From assembly GCA_021324295.1 (NCBI GenBank), contig JAJPJJ010000069.1, positions 1 through 47,920 on the forward strand: a stretch of DNA of 47,920 nucleotides, in the 5' to 3' direction. This DNA is from Bacillota bacterium. Its GTDB lineage: Bacteria; Sysuimicrobiota; Sysuimicrobiia; Sysuimicrobiales; Segetimicrobiaceae. Under the pieces are notes generated by a model. It had not been told where the DNA came from and did not search any database. It was given only the letters and a program-made list of their open reading frames with translations. The position numbers and the translations under genes were made by a program. Shown one piece after another: positions 34,885 through 42,791 of the stretch (the stretch's first letter is position 1; each line of letters starts with the position of its first letter).

Positions 34885-35586
34885 CTACTCGTCGAGCCGC
34901 AGGCGATACCCGATGCGCGGCTCCGTCAAGATGATCGCGGCGCGCAGAGGAGGCCGCTCGAGCTTCCGCCGGAGGTTGCTGATGTTCACGCGCAGCAGGT
35001 GGCCTTCCGCCTCGTATCCCGGCCCCCACACCTGGCGCAGGAGTTGCTGGTGGGTGAGCACCCTGCCGTCCGCTTGCACGAGGCTCTTGAGCAGGTCATA
35101 TTCCGTCGGGGTGAGCTGCACCGCCTCGCCCGCGACCCGGACTTGCCGACGCGTCAGGTCCACCTCCAGGTCGCCGGCTCGAAACGGCGCGCCCGCCTGG
35201 GTTGGCGCGATACGCCGCAGCATGGCCCGGAGCCGCGCATGCAGCTCCCCGATCCCGAACGGCTTGGTCAGGTAGTCATCGGCGCCGGCCTCGAGGGCCT
35301 CGATCTTCTCCTCTTCCTGGTCCCTGACCGAGAGGACGAGGATCCGCGACCGCCCGGCCTGCTGGAGCTGCCGGATCACCTCGAGGCCGTCCCGGTCCGG
35401 CAGGCCCAGATCGAGGATGACGACGTCCGGCCGGACGCAAGGAGCGGCGTCCAACGCCGCCTGGGCTGTGCCAGCCCCGAAGACGCGATAGCCCCGGGCG
35501 CGCAGCGCGATATCGAGAAAGCGCCGGATCGACTGATCGTCGTCGACCACCAGCACCCGCGGCCCGGGAACGCTCAGGCCTCTCAC
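34885..35586 (-). CDS. OmpR/PhoB-family response regulator, KdpE-like
   Basis: A 233-residue regulator with an intact receiver: acidic Asp15-Asp17 (VLVVDDDQSIRRFL), phospho-acceptor Asp59 (DVVILDLGLPDRDGLEVI), Lys108 (DYLTKPFGIGELHARL). The winged-helix DNA-binding domain (~140-230) contains LEVDLTRRQVRVAGEAVQLT and LRVNISNLRRKLE. The run SVRDQEEEKIEALEAGADDY is characteristic of KdpE proteins. GTG 35586 overlaps the kinase stop (GTGA), so kinase and regulator are co-translated. No kdpFABC potassium pump genes are in the window. The 11-bp repeats at 33700-33716 and 34802-34851 are plausible targets. Confidence 0.9.
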   Translation of the reverse strand: MRGLSVPGPRVLVVDDDQSIRRFLDIALRARGYRVFGAGTAQAALDAAPCVRPDVVILDLGLPDRDGLEVIRQLQQAGRSRILVLSVRDQEEEKIEALEAGADDYLTKPFGIGELHARLRAMLRRIAPTQAGAPFRAGDLEVDLTRRQVRVAGEAVQLTPTEYDLLKSLVQADGRVLTHQQLLRQVWGPGYEAEGHLLRVNISNLRRKLERPPLRAAIILTEPRIGYRLRLDE

Positions 35587-36656
35587 CTCACGGGGAGGCT
35601 CAGTTTGATGATCGTTCCCCCTCCCCCACGCTGCTCGGCCCAAATCCGGCCCCCGTGCGCCTCCACGATGCCCTTGGCGATGGCGAGGCCCAGCCCGGTT
35701 CCCTCGGGCGTGCCCAGGGCAGCGGTCGGCTGCTTGAGCCGATAGAATTTCTCGAAGATGCGGCGGAGATGCTCGGCGGGGACCCCGACCCCCCGGTCGG
35801 CGATCGACACCACGACGCGGTTCCGGTCGGCGCGAGCCTCCACCTCGATGGGAGCGCCGGGCGGTGAGTACTTGACCGCGTTGTCGAGAACGTTGGCCAG
35901 CGCGTGTGAGAGCAGCGTGGTGTCCATCGGCGTCATCGGGAGGTCGTCCGGTAGGCGCACCCGACACCGCCCGTCGAGGCCGTCGCCGAGTTGGCTGCAG
36001 GCCATGCGCAGCGCGCCCGCCAGGTGTCCCGATTCGCGCCGCAACCGCAGGGCCCCCGCCTCCAGCCGCGCCATCTCAAGCAGCTGCGCCATCGAGCGGT
36101 CCAGCCGTTCCGTCCCGTCGTAGGCGATCGTGATGAGCTCCTGGCGCATTGCGTCGTCGAGCTGCTGCCACTCCACCAGCAGGGTGCTCAGGCTTCCCAT
36201 GACGGCGGTCAGCGGGGTCCGGAGATCGTGCGAGATGCAGTTCAAGAGGGTCTTCTGCAGCCGCTCGCTGGCGGCCCACTCCCTGGCCTCCTCCCGGGCG
36301 GCGCGCATCCGCTCCGTGAGCGACCCCAGGACGCCGGCGACCCCGAGCATGACGGCGAGGAGCGTCCATTCCTCCAGGCTCGGGACCGAGAACGCGTTGG
36401 ACGGGGGCACGGTGGCATAGTTGAAGGCGATCGAGCCGACGAGGGCGGCGACGACGGCCGGCGCCCGGCCGCCGGTGAGGGCGATGAGGAGCACCGCGGA
36501 CAGGAACGGCATGGCCACGAGGAGTTCCCTGTCGGCGAGGCCCACGTAGCGCACGGCAAGCGCCACGAGGAGGATGGCGACGGCGCTCACCACGCACAAG
36601 AGCCAGCCCGCCGGTCGGGACGTCCGCTGGGGGCGCCGGCTCGCGGCCTGCGCCAT
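35583..36656 (-). CDS. Sensor histidine kinase, short KdpD-like with DUF4118
   Basis: A 357-residue kinase. The four-helix DUF4118 membrane domain occupies ~18-113 (FNYATVPPSNAFSVPS is typical of KdpD); then a helical linker, the HisKA motif LLNCISHDLRTPLTAVMGSL with His143, and the ATPase domain with N box LSHALANVLDNAVKYSPPG, G1 VVSIADRGVGVP and G2 GLGLAIAKGIVEAHGG. It lacks the ~400-residue cytoplasmic KdpD and Usp domains that sense potassium or c-di-AMP in full KdpD, so the signal may differ. ATG 36656 has GGAGGAGGGG just upstream. Confidence 0.9.
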   Translation of the reverse strand: MAQAASRRPQRTSRPAGWLLCVVSAVAILLVALAVRYVGLADRELLVAMPFLSAVLLIALTGGRAPAVVAALVGSIAFNYATVPPSNAFSVPSLEEWTLLAVMLGVAGVLGSLTERMRAAREEAREWAASERLQKTLLNCISHDLRTPLTAVMGSLSTLLVEWQQLDDAMRQELITIAYDGTERLDRSMAQLLEMARLEAGALRLRRESGHLAGALRMACSQLGDGLDGRCRVRLPDDLPMTPMDTTLLSHALANVLDNAVKYSPPGAPIEVEARADRNRVVVSIADRGVGVPAEHLRRIFEKFYRLKQPTAALGTPEGTGLGLAIAKGIVEAHGGRIWAEQRGGGGTIIKLSLPVR

Positions 36657-37028
36657 TCCCCCTCCTCCACCGCACCGCGTTTCGGCCGCTACAGTGCGAT
36701 CTCGACCCGGTCGCCCTCGACGATCACCGCATCTCTCCCCGGGCACTCCTCATCGCCCCGGCGCAGACGGCACCACGCCGCGGCTTGACCGAGATTTCCG
36801 TCTGGCTCTCTGAACTCCTCTCGTCGGGGGAACCAGCGCGGTTTCCCGTTCGGAGGGTGCCCGGCAGTCCTACGAAAGCCCGTTCGCCCGGGACGTCCCT
36901 TGCCCTACCAGGCTACCGGCTTGGACGCGCCTTCTCGGTGCGCGCCGGACGGATCGGGCGCGTGCATCGCCGACGCGCCTGCCGAGCGTTGATCGTCCCG
37001 TGCGCAGCCCTACCGCGTCCCGACCCTC
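36657..37028. other. Intergenic region without a gene
   Basis: 372 nt between the kinase start and the HAD gene. A hairpin of type GGGAACC/GGTTTCCC is visible around 36828-36850 (plus strand GGGGGAACCAGCGCGG). The segment GGGGGAACCA recalls part of the ydaO c-di-AMP riboswitch core but the other conserved blocks are missing and no gene lies downstream on that strand. An ORF on the plus strand runs into the HAD gene and has no coding character. Confidence 0.4.
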
Positions 37029-37658
37029 TCAGGCGTCCATCGAGAGGCCCAGCGCTGCCAGCCCCGCCCGCGTGGACGCATACCCGGTGTGATGGATCCC
37101 GTGCATCCCGAGGCCGCGGGCGACCTCGACGAGCGGCTCGCGGTCGTCAAGGTACGCGACCTGCGCCACCGGGACCTGGGAGATGTCCAGCGCGGCCCGG
37201 TAGATCTCCGGCGCCGGCTTGCGGGAGCCGATGAAGCAGGACGATACGAACGCGTCGATCAGCTCGGCCAGCCGGAACGTCCGGATGCGGTACTCGTTCA
37301 GCTCGCGCCCCTCGTTGTTCACCGCAACGAGCTTGAGGCGGTGGCGGGCCTTGAGCGCACGGACCAGGTCCAGCATCTCCGGATAGGGCCGCGACTGCGC
37401 GAACATGAACGCTTTGAAGTCATCGGGCGTGAACGGCCGGCCGGCGTGGAACACGACGCGCGCGAGGTACTCGTCCAGGCTCATCTTGCCGTCCTCGAAC
37501 GCGCCGGCGAAGAGGCTGTGCCGCTCGTCCAGCTCGGCGAGATCCAGGCCGAACCGCTCCGCCGCCTGCCGGCGCATCGTCCGGTCCCACCCGTTCGTCA
37601 GCACCACGCCGCCGATGTCCAGGAACAGGGCGGTCACACGGACCGGCGCGGACGTCAC
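37029..37658 (-). CDS. HAD-superfamily phosphatase
   Basis: A 209-residue hydrolase. Motif I is TALFLDIGGVVL (D-x-G-G-V variant of DxDxT, common in YihX-like HADs), motif II is probably the KLVAVNNEG strand, motif III Lys is in GSRKPAPEIY, and motif IV acidic residues are in VAYLDDREP. The helical cap lies between motifs I and II. Members dephosphorylate sugar phosphates or related small molecules; substrate unknown. GTG 37658 is preceded by GGAGGG. It seems monocistronic. Confidence 0.85.
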   Translation of the reverse strand: MTSAPVRVTALFLDIGGVVLTNGWDRTMRRQAAERFGLDLAELDERHSLFAGAFEDGKMSLDEYLARVVFHAGRPFTPDDFKAFMFAQSRPYPEMLDLVRALKARHRLKLVAVNNEGRELNEYRIRTFRLAELIDAFVSSCFIGSRKPAPEIYRAALDISQVPVAQVAYLDDREPLVEVARGLGMHGIHHTGYASTRAGLAALGLSMDA

Positions 37659-37804
37659 GCAGTCCCTCCCAGCACGGCTGCGATCGCGGAGCCTCTCCTC
37701 TGACGCAGACCCCTCTGGCGCTCCAGCTTACCCGACCGCTGGCCACGCCTCATCGACCCAGACGCAGCGGTGCGGGAGAGGCGTGCACCCCGCCCAGCAA
37801 AGCA

Positions 37805-37832
37805 GGAGCGCCCCGGATCCGAGGCGCCCCTG
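37805..37832. terminator. Hairpin downstream of tRNA-Val
   Basis: AGGAGCGCCC (37805-37814) pairs with GGCGCCCCT (37824-37832) with one wobble; a short T-rich stretch follows on either side (ATTTTG on the plus strand). Lies 80 nt downstream of the tRNA on the minus strand. Confidence 0.4.
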
Positions 37833-37913
37833 GCAGTTGCAATTTTGTCCTGAGCAAGCGATCATCATCACCGGCCGGTCGCCCGGAGATCGTGTCTGGC
37901 AACGCCTGGCGTG

Positions 37914-37989
37914 TGGTGGGCACGCGAGGACTTGAACCTCGGACCTCTTCCGTGTCAAGGAAGCGCTCTGACCCCTGAGCTACGCGCCC
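37914..37989 (-). tRNA. tRNA-Val (GAC)
   Basis: On the minus strand: acceptor GGGCGCG / CGTGCCC (one G-U), D stem GCTC/GAGC, anticodon stem CTTCC/GGAAG with loop TTGACAC (anticodon GAC), variable loop AGGTC, T stem CGAGG/CCTCG with loop TTCAAGT. Discriminator A and an encoded CCA end at 37914. The body is 73 nt. It has its own consensus promoter. Confidence 0.97.
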
Positions 37990-38005
37990 CGGCGTTTGCA
38001 CCCGG

Positions 38006-38034
38006 ATTCTACGGTATTGCCCTACCACCGTCAA
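38006..38034 (-). promoter_or_regulatory. Promoter of tRNA-Val
   Basis: TTGACG (38034-38029) and TAGAAT (38011-38006) with a 17-nt spacer, about 17 nt before the mature tRNA 5' end. This is one of the best sigma-70-type promoters in the window. Confidence 0.8.
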
Positions 38035-38093
38035 GGTGACATGCCCGCCGCGCGACAAGGCTTCTCGCCCCGCTCCCTCGAATGAGGTCTAAA

Positions 38094-38107
38094 CCGTCCC
38101 GGGACGG
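38094..38107. promoter_or_regulatory. Palindrome upstream of the muramidase gene
   Basis: CCGTCCCGGGACGG is a perfect 14-bp palindrome 58 nt before ATG 38166. It could be an operator or part of a leader hairpin; nothing in the sequence decides. Confidence 0.35.
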
Positions 38108-38165
38108 CCCATACATACGGATGACGCGCACCGACGCCACCACACCTGCAGCAGGGGGACGACAG

Positions 38166-39431
38166 ATGCACGCGCTCGCCCGGCGGCTGGCTGCCGCGCT
38201 CGCGTTGCTGCTCCTCGGACCGATCACCGCCTCCTCCCAGCAGGCCCCGCCCACGCCGGCGGAGCCGACCGGCCGCGTGCGCACCGGCCTCGAGGTGTTC
38301 CTCCAGAGCCCGCCGGAGGCGCTCCGCGGCAAGCGCATCGGCCTGATCACGAACCCCACCGGGGTGGACGCCGACCTCCGCAGCGACGTCGATCTGCTGG
38401 CGGCGCGGCAGGACGTGCGCCTCGTCGCGCTGTTCGGGCCGGAGCACGGCGTGCGGGGCGATGCCGGCGCCGGGAGCGACGTGGCGAACGGCAGGGATCC
38501 CAAGACCGGCCTGCCCGTCTACAGCCTCTACGGCGCGACCCGGAAGCCCACGCCGGCGATGCTGCGGGGGCTCGACGCGCTGGTGTTCGACATCCAGGAC
38601 GTGGGGGCGCGGTTCTACACGTACACCTCCACGCTCGCGCTGGCGATGCAGGCCGCCGCCGCGGCCGGCATCCCGTTCGTGGTCCTCGACAGGCCCAACC
38701 CGCTCGGAGGCCAGATGGTCGCCGGCCCCGTGCTCGACCCCCGGTGGAGCTCGTTCATCGGGATGTACCCGATCTCGATCGTGCACGGGATGACGATCGG
38801 GGAGCTCGCCGGGATGTTCAACGAGGAGTACCGCATCGGCGCGCGGCTGCTCGTGGTCCGCATGGAGGGGTGGCACCGGTCGATGTGGTTCGACGCCACC
38901 GGCCTCCCGTGGGTGATGACCTCGCCGGGGATCCCCCACTTCGAGACCGCGGTGCTCTACCCGGCGATGGGGCCCATCGGGGACACGAACCTGTCGGTGG
39001 GCGTGCTGACGACGAAGCCGTTCGAGTTCGTGGGAGCCACCTTCATCCAGCCCTGGCGGCTGCGCGAGGCGCTGGCAGCGCGTCACCTCGGCGGCGTGGC
39101 GTTCCGCGAGGTCTACTGGCGGGGGGAGCCCTGGACATCCTCAGGAGGGCCGGAGTACGGGGGCGTCGAGGTCCGGGTCACCGACCGCAGCGCGTACCGC
39201 CCGGTGGACCTCTGCCTGCAGATCCTGGACGTGGTCCACCGCCTCTACCCCGGCCGGTTCCGCTGGGGGCCGAGGTGGGGCGACCGCTACGTCTTCGACA
39301 TCGACATGGGCACCGACCGGGTCCGGCGGGGCATCATGGCCGGGAAGTCGCCGCGGCAGATCGAAGAGGAATGGCAGCCCGCCCTGGCCCGGTTCCTCCA
39401 GGTCCGGGAGAGGTACCTGCTGTACCACTGA
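38166..39431 (+). CDS. DUF1343 protein, NamZ-like exo-beta-N-acetylmuramidase
   Basis: A 421-residue exported protein with a signal peptide (MHALARRLAAALALLLLGPI, then TASSQQ). The DUF1343 signature is clear: GKRIGLITNPTGVDADLRSD, LVALFGPEHGVRGDAGAG, PVYSLYGATRKPTPAMLRGL, LVFDIQDVGARFYTYTSTL, VVLDRPNPLGGQMVAGPVLD and TTKPFEFVGATFIQPWRL. Members related to Bacillus NamZ (glycoside hydrolase family 171) remove terminal MurNAc from peptidoglycan fragments, which suggests wall recycling here. The conserved N-P-T-G and G-P-E-H-G blocks are intact. ATG 38166 has AGGGGG upstream; the in-frame ATG at 38082 is less likely. Confidence 0.9.
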   Translation: MHALARRLAAALALLLLGPITASSQQAPPTPAEPTGRVRTGLEVFLQSPPEALRGKRIGLITNPTGVDADLRSDVDLLAARQDVRLVALFGPEHGVRGDAGAGSDVANGRDPKTGLPVYSLYGATRKPTPAMLRGLDALVFDIQDVGARFYTYTSTLALAMQAAAAAGIPFVVLDRPNPLGGQMVAGPVLDPRWSSFIGMYPISIVHGMTIGELAGMFNEEYRIGARLLVVRMEGWHRSMWFDATGLPWVMTSPGIPHFETAVLYPAMGPIGDTNLSVGVLTTKPFEFVGATFIQPWRLREALAARHLGGVAFREVYWRGEPWTSSGGPEYGGVEVRVTDRSAYRPVDLCLQILDVVHRLYPGRFRWGPRWGDRYVFDIDMGTDRVRRGIMAGKSPRQIEEEWQPALARFLQVRERYLLYH

Positions 39432-39447
39432 CGCGCCGGGGAAAGAG

Positions 39448-39484
39448 CGCCGCGCGGCCGGAGCCGGGCTCCGGCCGCGCGGCG
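39448..39484 (+). terminator. Large hairpin terminator after the muramidase gene
   Basis: GCCGCGCGGCCGGAGCC (39449-39465) and its reverse complement (39467-39483) form an almost continuous palindrome, extended by one pair at 39448/39484. No T-tract. It also separates this gene from the convergent small lipoprotein. Confidence 0.6.
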
Positions 39485-39511
39485 GTGTCGAGCGGGCCGG
39501 TCTGGCGCCGG

Positions 39512-39664
39512 TCAGCTCGATCCGGTCGGTTGCTGCGGCTGCTGGACCAGAGGCGCGTTGGGCGGCTGACCGGTGTTGTAGGCGTCATCGTTGCAGGCCA
39601 GCGCCGCCGTCGCGAGGACGCCCAGCGCCAGCCCGACGATGATGATCGCGAGAAGGCCCCGCAT
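39512..39664 (-). CDS. Small lipoprotein
   Basis: A 50-residue ORF on the minus strand: MRGLLAIIIVGLALGVLATA followed by ALAC, a lipobox with Cys24, then NDDAYNTGQPPNAPLVQQPQ and a short QPTGSS tail. GAAAGGAG lies 8 nt before ATG 39664, an excellent RBS. The Pro/Gln-rich mature part is short and probably unstructured, anchored to the outer face of the membrane by the lipidated Cys. It is divergent from the acyltransferase gene. Small lipoproteins of this type (entericidin-like) have no single function; unknown here. Confidence 0.65.
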   Translation of the reverse strand: MRGLLAIIIVGLALGVLATAALACNDDAYNTGQPPNAPLVQQPQQPTGSS

Positions 39665-39720
39665 CTGCCCGCTCCTTTCCCCCGGCCCCTCCCCGGGCCG
39701 GGCCTCTCAGGCAGGGCCTT

Positions 39721-39759
39721 CGCCGTCCCCCGAGAATTCCCTGCACGAGGGGGACGGCG
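39721..39759 (+). promoter_or_regulatory. Hairpin sequestering the acyltransferase RBS
   Basis: CGCCGTCCCCC (39721-39731) is the exact reverse complement of GGGGGACGGCG (39749-39759), giving an 11-bp stem with a 17-nt loop. The 3' arm contains the Shine-Dalgarno (GAGGGGG) and ends at the base before ATG 39760. If formed in the mRNA it would block initiation. Confidence 0.6.
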
Positions 39760-41061
39760 ATGGCGGACTACCTCACCTCGAACCCGCATGGGTGCGCGTC
39801 CGGGATCGCGGAGCGCGGGGCGCCAGCGGAGTCCCGTGCCCGGGCCGGGCCGCCGGCCGCGGTCTCGCCCGCCTGGGGCGCGGTCATCCGCGGCTGCATC
39901 ATGCTGGTCCTGGGCCCCTATATGCACGCGGCGTACCGCATCCGGGGGTGGGGACGCCTCCCGTTCCGGCGTGGCCCCACGCTGGTCGTCTCCAACCATC
40001 TTCACGACCTCGATATCGTGACGCTCGCGCTGCGCCTCTCCCTCCGAGGGCCGTGGCGCCATCCGGTCTTCATCGCTGCCCGACGACGACACTTCGAGCC
40101 CGGGTTCATGGCGACGCGAGCGCCGCGCCTGGAGCGGTGGCTGCGCCGGTCCGATTGGTCCTCCTTCTTCCGGCTCCTCGGGATGCTGCCGATCGAGAGC
40201 GACCTGCGGACGCGTCCGATCGCGAGCTGGGCGTGGTCGGTGTCCAGCACGCACGGCGACCTGCGCATCGCCGAGGTCTTCGAGGATGCTGCTCGCCAGG
40301 TCCTGGGGATCGACCGGACGGATGCGCTGCTCAGCGACGTCTTCGCCTCCCCGCTCTTCCGGCGGGCGCAGGCGCGGATCGGGCTCGAGGCCCTGCGGGA
40401 GCCCTATCGCACCGAGGTGTGGCGCCACACGCGCCGGCAGATCGAGGAAGACCTCGCCCTCCTGCAGGACGTGGTCCGCTCGGGCGGGACGCTGCTCATC
40501 ACGCCCGAAGGGGCCTGCAGCCCGGACGGCCGGCTCCAGCGGCTCCGGGCTGCGCTGTGGCGGCTGCTCCCCCTGGGCCGCGTGTACCTCGCCCCGATCA
40601 GCTATGACCCGTTCGTCGGCCGGCGCCTGTCGATCCTGTACCGCGTGCTCCCGGCACCGGAGGGTACGGATGTCGCCACCGCCCTGAGCGCTGCCCGCCC
40701 TGTGACGACCAGCCAAGTCGTCGCTCGATGGGTCTCGGGGATGGATCCGGGCGAGGCGTTCTCCGCCGTGGACTTGGCCCAGGCCGCGTCCGCGCAGGTC
40801 GCGTCGCTGCGCGGACACGCGTTCGTCGACCCGCTCCTCTGCCGCCATCCCTCGCGAATGACCGCCGCGGCGCTCGCCGGCCTCGTCCGCATCGGCGTGC
40901 TCCGGCCGGAGCGCGGACGGTACGTGCTCCGCGGCCGCCGGGCGCACCCGAAGTTTCCCTGGGTGACGGATATCATCGCGCACCAGGCCAACCTCATCGC
41001 CGAGACGTGCGACGCGCTCACCGCAGTGACGCCGGGCGTGGCGGCGGGTGGACGGAGTTAG
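39760..41061 (+). CDS. PlsC-like acyltransferase (LPLAT family)
   Basis: A 433-residue protein. A hydrophobic segment (~42-58, GAVIRGCIMLVLGPYMHAAY) precedes the LPLAT catalytic motif LVVSNHLHDLDIVTL, which carries the H-x4-D dyad. The glycerol-phosphate-binding motif appears much later as LLITPEGACSPDG (cf. F-P-E-G-T-R-S). The ~130-residue insertion between them and the ~150-residue C-terminal region (DVATALSAARPVTTSQVVAR onward) are longer than classical PlsC, so the acceptor may not be lysophosphatidic acid. It precedes the hopanoid operon by 191 nt and may supply membrane lipids alongside it. Confidence 0.75.
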   Translation: MADYLTSNPHGCASGIAERGAPAESRARAGPPAAVSPAWGAVIRGCIMLVLGPYMHAAYRIRGWGRLPFRRGPTLVVSNHLHDLDIVTLALRLSLRGPWRHPVFIAARRRHFEPGFMATRAPRLERWLRRSDWSSFFRLLGMLPIESDLRTRPIASWAWSVSSTHGDLRIAEVFEDAARQVLGIDRTDALLSDVFASPLFRRAQARIGLEALREPYRTEVWRHTRRQIEEDLALLQDVVRSGGTLLITPEGACSPDGRLQRLRAALWRLLPLGRVYLAPISYDPFVGRRLSILYRVLPAPEGTDVATALSAARPVTTSQVVARWVSGMDPGEAFSAVDLAQAASAQVASLRGHAFVDPLLCRHPSRMTAAALAGLVRIGVLRPERGRYVLRGRRAHPKFPWVTDIIAHQANLIAETCDALTAVTPGVAAGGRS

Positions 41062-41252
41062 CGCTCCTTGGGGAACGGTCGTTCGCATCGACGGCACTGA
41101 GTAGCCTGAAGGGATAGAGCCACCAACGCGCGTAGACCGGTGGGGGCATCCTCCAAAGGAAGGAAGGGGGAGAGAGCCCTCATCGAAGAAGCGGCGCCGC
41201 AGGGGAGATCTTTGCCCAGGCCCCGGGGCGGCCTATCGAGGGTGACACCGCG

Positions 41253-42791
41253 ATGTGGGGAGCGGATCTCGGCCACCGCATTGAAGGAAGCGGCCACTGC
41301 CCACCCCTCGCCGGGGGTGGCATAGCGTCCCGGAAGGCCGACCACGTCCGCATCAACCTCGAGGAAGACGTCGGGGCGAAGGGGGTCGCCAGCGGCTTCG
41401 AGGACTACTATTTTCTCCACTGCGCCCTCCCCGAGCTGGACCTGGACCAGGTGGACCCGTCGACCGAGCTCTTTGGCCGGCGGCTCGCCGCCCCGCTGCT
41501 GATCTCCTGCATGGTCGGCGGCACAGAGCAGGCCGCCTCCATCAACCGCCTCCTCGCGCAGGTCGCCCAGGAACTGGGGCTGGCGATGGGGCTCGGGTCC
41601 GGGCGCATCCTGCTGGAGCGGCCCTCGGTCCTCAAGACCTTCGACGTCCGCCCCGTCGCCCCGGACATCCTGCTCTTCGCCAACCTGGGTGCGGTGCAGC
41701 TCAACAAGGGCTACGGGGTCGAGGAGTGCCGGCGGCTCGTCGACGCGCTCGGCGCGGATGCGCTCGTACTGCACCTCAACGCGCTCCAGGAGGCGGTGCA
41801 GCCGGAAGGCGATACCTGCTTTGCCGGGCTGCTGGGCAAGATCGGCGAGCTCTGCCGCCGGCTCGAGGTGCCCGTCATCGTGAAGGAGGTCGGGTGGGGC
41901 ATCGCCCCGGACGTGGCCCGGTCTCTCGCCGCTGCCGGCGTGGCGGCGGTGGACGTCGCGGGCGCCGGGGGCACGTCGTGGACCGAAGTGGAGCGCCGGA
42001 GGATCTCCGAGCCCTGGCGGGCGCGCGTCGCGGCGGCGTTCGCCGGGTGGGGTATCCCCACCGCTGAGTGCGTCCGGCACGCCGTGCGCGCGGCCCCGGG
42101 GATCCGCATCTTCGCGAGCGGCGGCGTGCGCAACGGGGTCGATGCCGCGAAGGCGATCGCGCTGGGGGCGGAGCTCGTCGGGATCGCGGGGCCGTTCCTG
42201 CGCGCGGCGGCCGCCGGCCGGGAGGCCGCCCGGGAGCTCGGCCGGGAGTTCACCGAGACGCTGCGGATCGCGATGTTCAGCCTGGGGGCTCGCACGCTCG
42301 CCGACCTCCGGTTCAGCCCCCGGCTGCGCCGACGGGACGAGGATCTCGGCGAGCCCCCGATCGCGCGGCTGACGTACCGCACCGGCGGCGCGGGTCAGTT
42401 CCTCGACATCACCGACGACGTCTCCGCCGTCGTACGCTCGTCGGGGGTGCGCCGGGGGCTCGTCCACGTCTACTCGGCCCATACGACCGCGGCGGTCCGC
42501 ATCAACGAGAACGAGCAGTTCCTCCTCCAGGACTTCCGGCGCTTCCTCGACCGGATCGCGCCGGCCGGGGCGGGCGCGTACGAGCACGACGACATCGCGC
42601 GACGCGTCGACGTCCCGCCGGACGAGCCGATGAACGGCCACTCCCACTGCCAGCACCTGGTGCTGTCATCGAGCGAAACCGTGCCCATCGTGGATGGCGA
42701 GTTGGAGCTCGGCCGGTGGCAGCGCATCTTCCTCGTGGAGCTGTGCGCCGCCCGGGAGCGGCGCGTAATCGTCCAGGTCCTGGGACGGTGA
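41253..42791 (+). CDS. fni: Fusion: type 2 isopentenyl-diphosphate isomerase + YjbQ/UPF0047 domain
   Basis: A 512-residue single reading frame. Residues ~26-358 are FMN-dependent IDI-2: RKADHVRINLEEDVGAKGV, SCMVGGTEQAASINR, HLNALQEAVQPEGD (substrate/Mg residues), DVAGAGGTSWTEVE and FASGGVRNGVDAAKAI. Residues ~371-512 are a complete YjbQ/UPF0047 domain: GGAGQFLDITDDV, LVHVYSAHTTAAVRINENE, MNGHSHCQHLVLSSS and LGRWQRIFLVEL. No stop or usable internal start lies at the junction (residues 359-370, RRRDEDLGEPPI). IDI-2 interconverts IPP and DMAPP; YjbQ proteins are reported to have side thiamine-phosphate-synthase activity but their role is unclear. The first ~25 residues are unrelated to known IDI-2, and the ATG 41253 lacks a good RBS. 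hpnC follows with a GTGA overlap. Confidence 0.92.
   Translation: MWGADLGHRIEGSGHCPPLAGGGIASRKADHVRINLEEDVGAKGVASGFEDYYFLHCALPELDLDQVDPSTELFGRRLAAPLLISCMVGGTEQAASINRLLAQVAQELGLAMGLGSGRILLERPSVLKTFDVRPVAPDILLFANLGAVQLNKGYGVEECRRLVDALGADALVLHLNALQEAVQPEGDTCFAGLLGKIGELCRRLEVPVIVKEVGWGIAPDVARSLAAAGVAAVDVAGAGGTSWTEVERRRISEPWRARVAAAFAGWGIPTAECVRHAVRAAPGIRIFASGGVRNGVDAAKAIALGAELVGIAGPFLRAAAAGREAARELGREFTETLRIAMFSLGARTLADLRFSPRLRRRDEDLGEPPIARLTYRTGGAGQFLDITDDVSAVVRSSGVRRGLVHVYSAHTTAAVRINENEQFLLQDFRRFLDRIAPAGAGAYEHDDIARRVDVPPDEPMNGHSHCQHLVLSSSETVPIVDGELELGRWQRIFLVELCAARERRVIVQVLGR

Noticed and set aside
36828-36930. A possible riboswitch (GGGGGAACCA and a CCCGGCAGTCC block recalling ydaO, c-di-AMP)
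   Set aside because: The other conserved core blocks are missing, and no plus-strand gene follows. Insufficient to call.
36785-37234. Plus-strand ORF beginning MTEISVWLSELL
   Set aside because: It runs antisense into the HAD gene, has no RBS and no recognisable features.
41140-41325. 61-codon ORF just upstream of the isomerase fusion
   Set aside because: No RBS, no homology, and it overlaps the fusion start in another frame.
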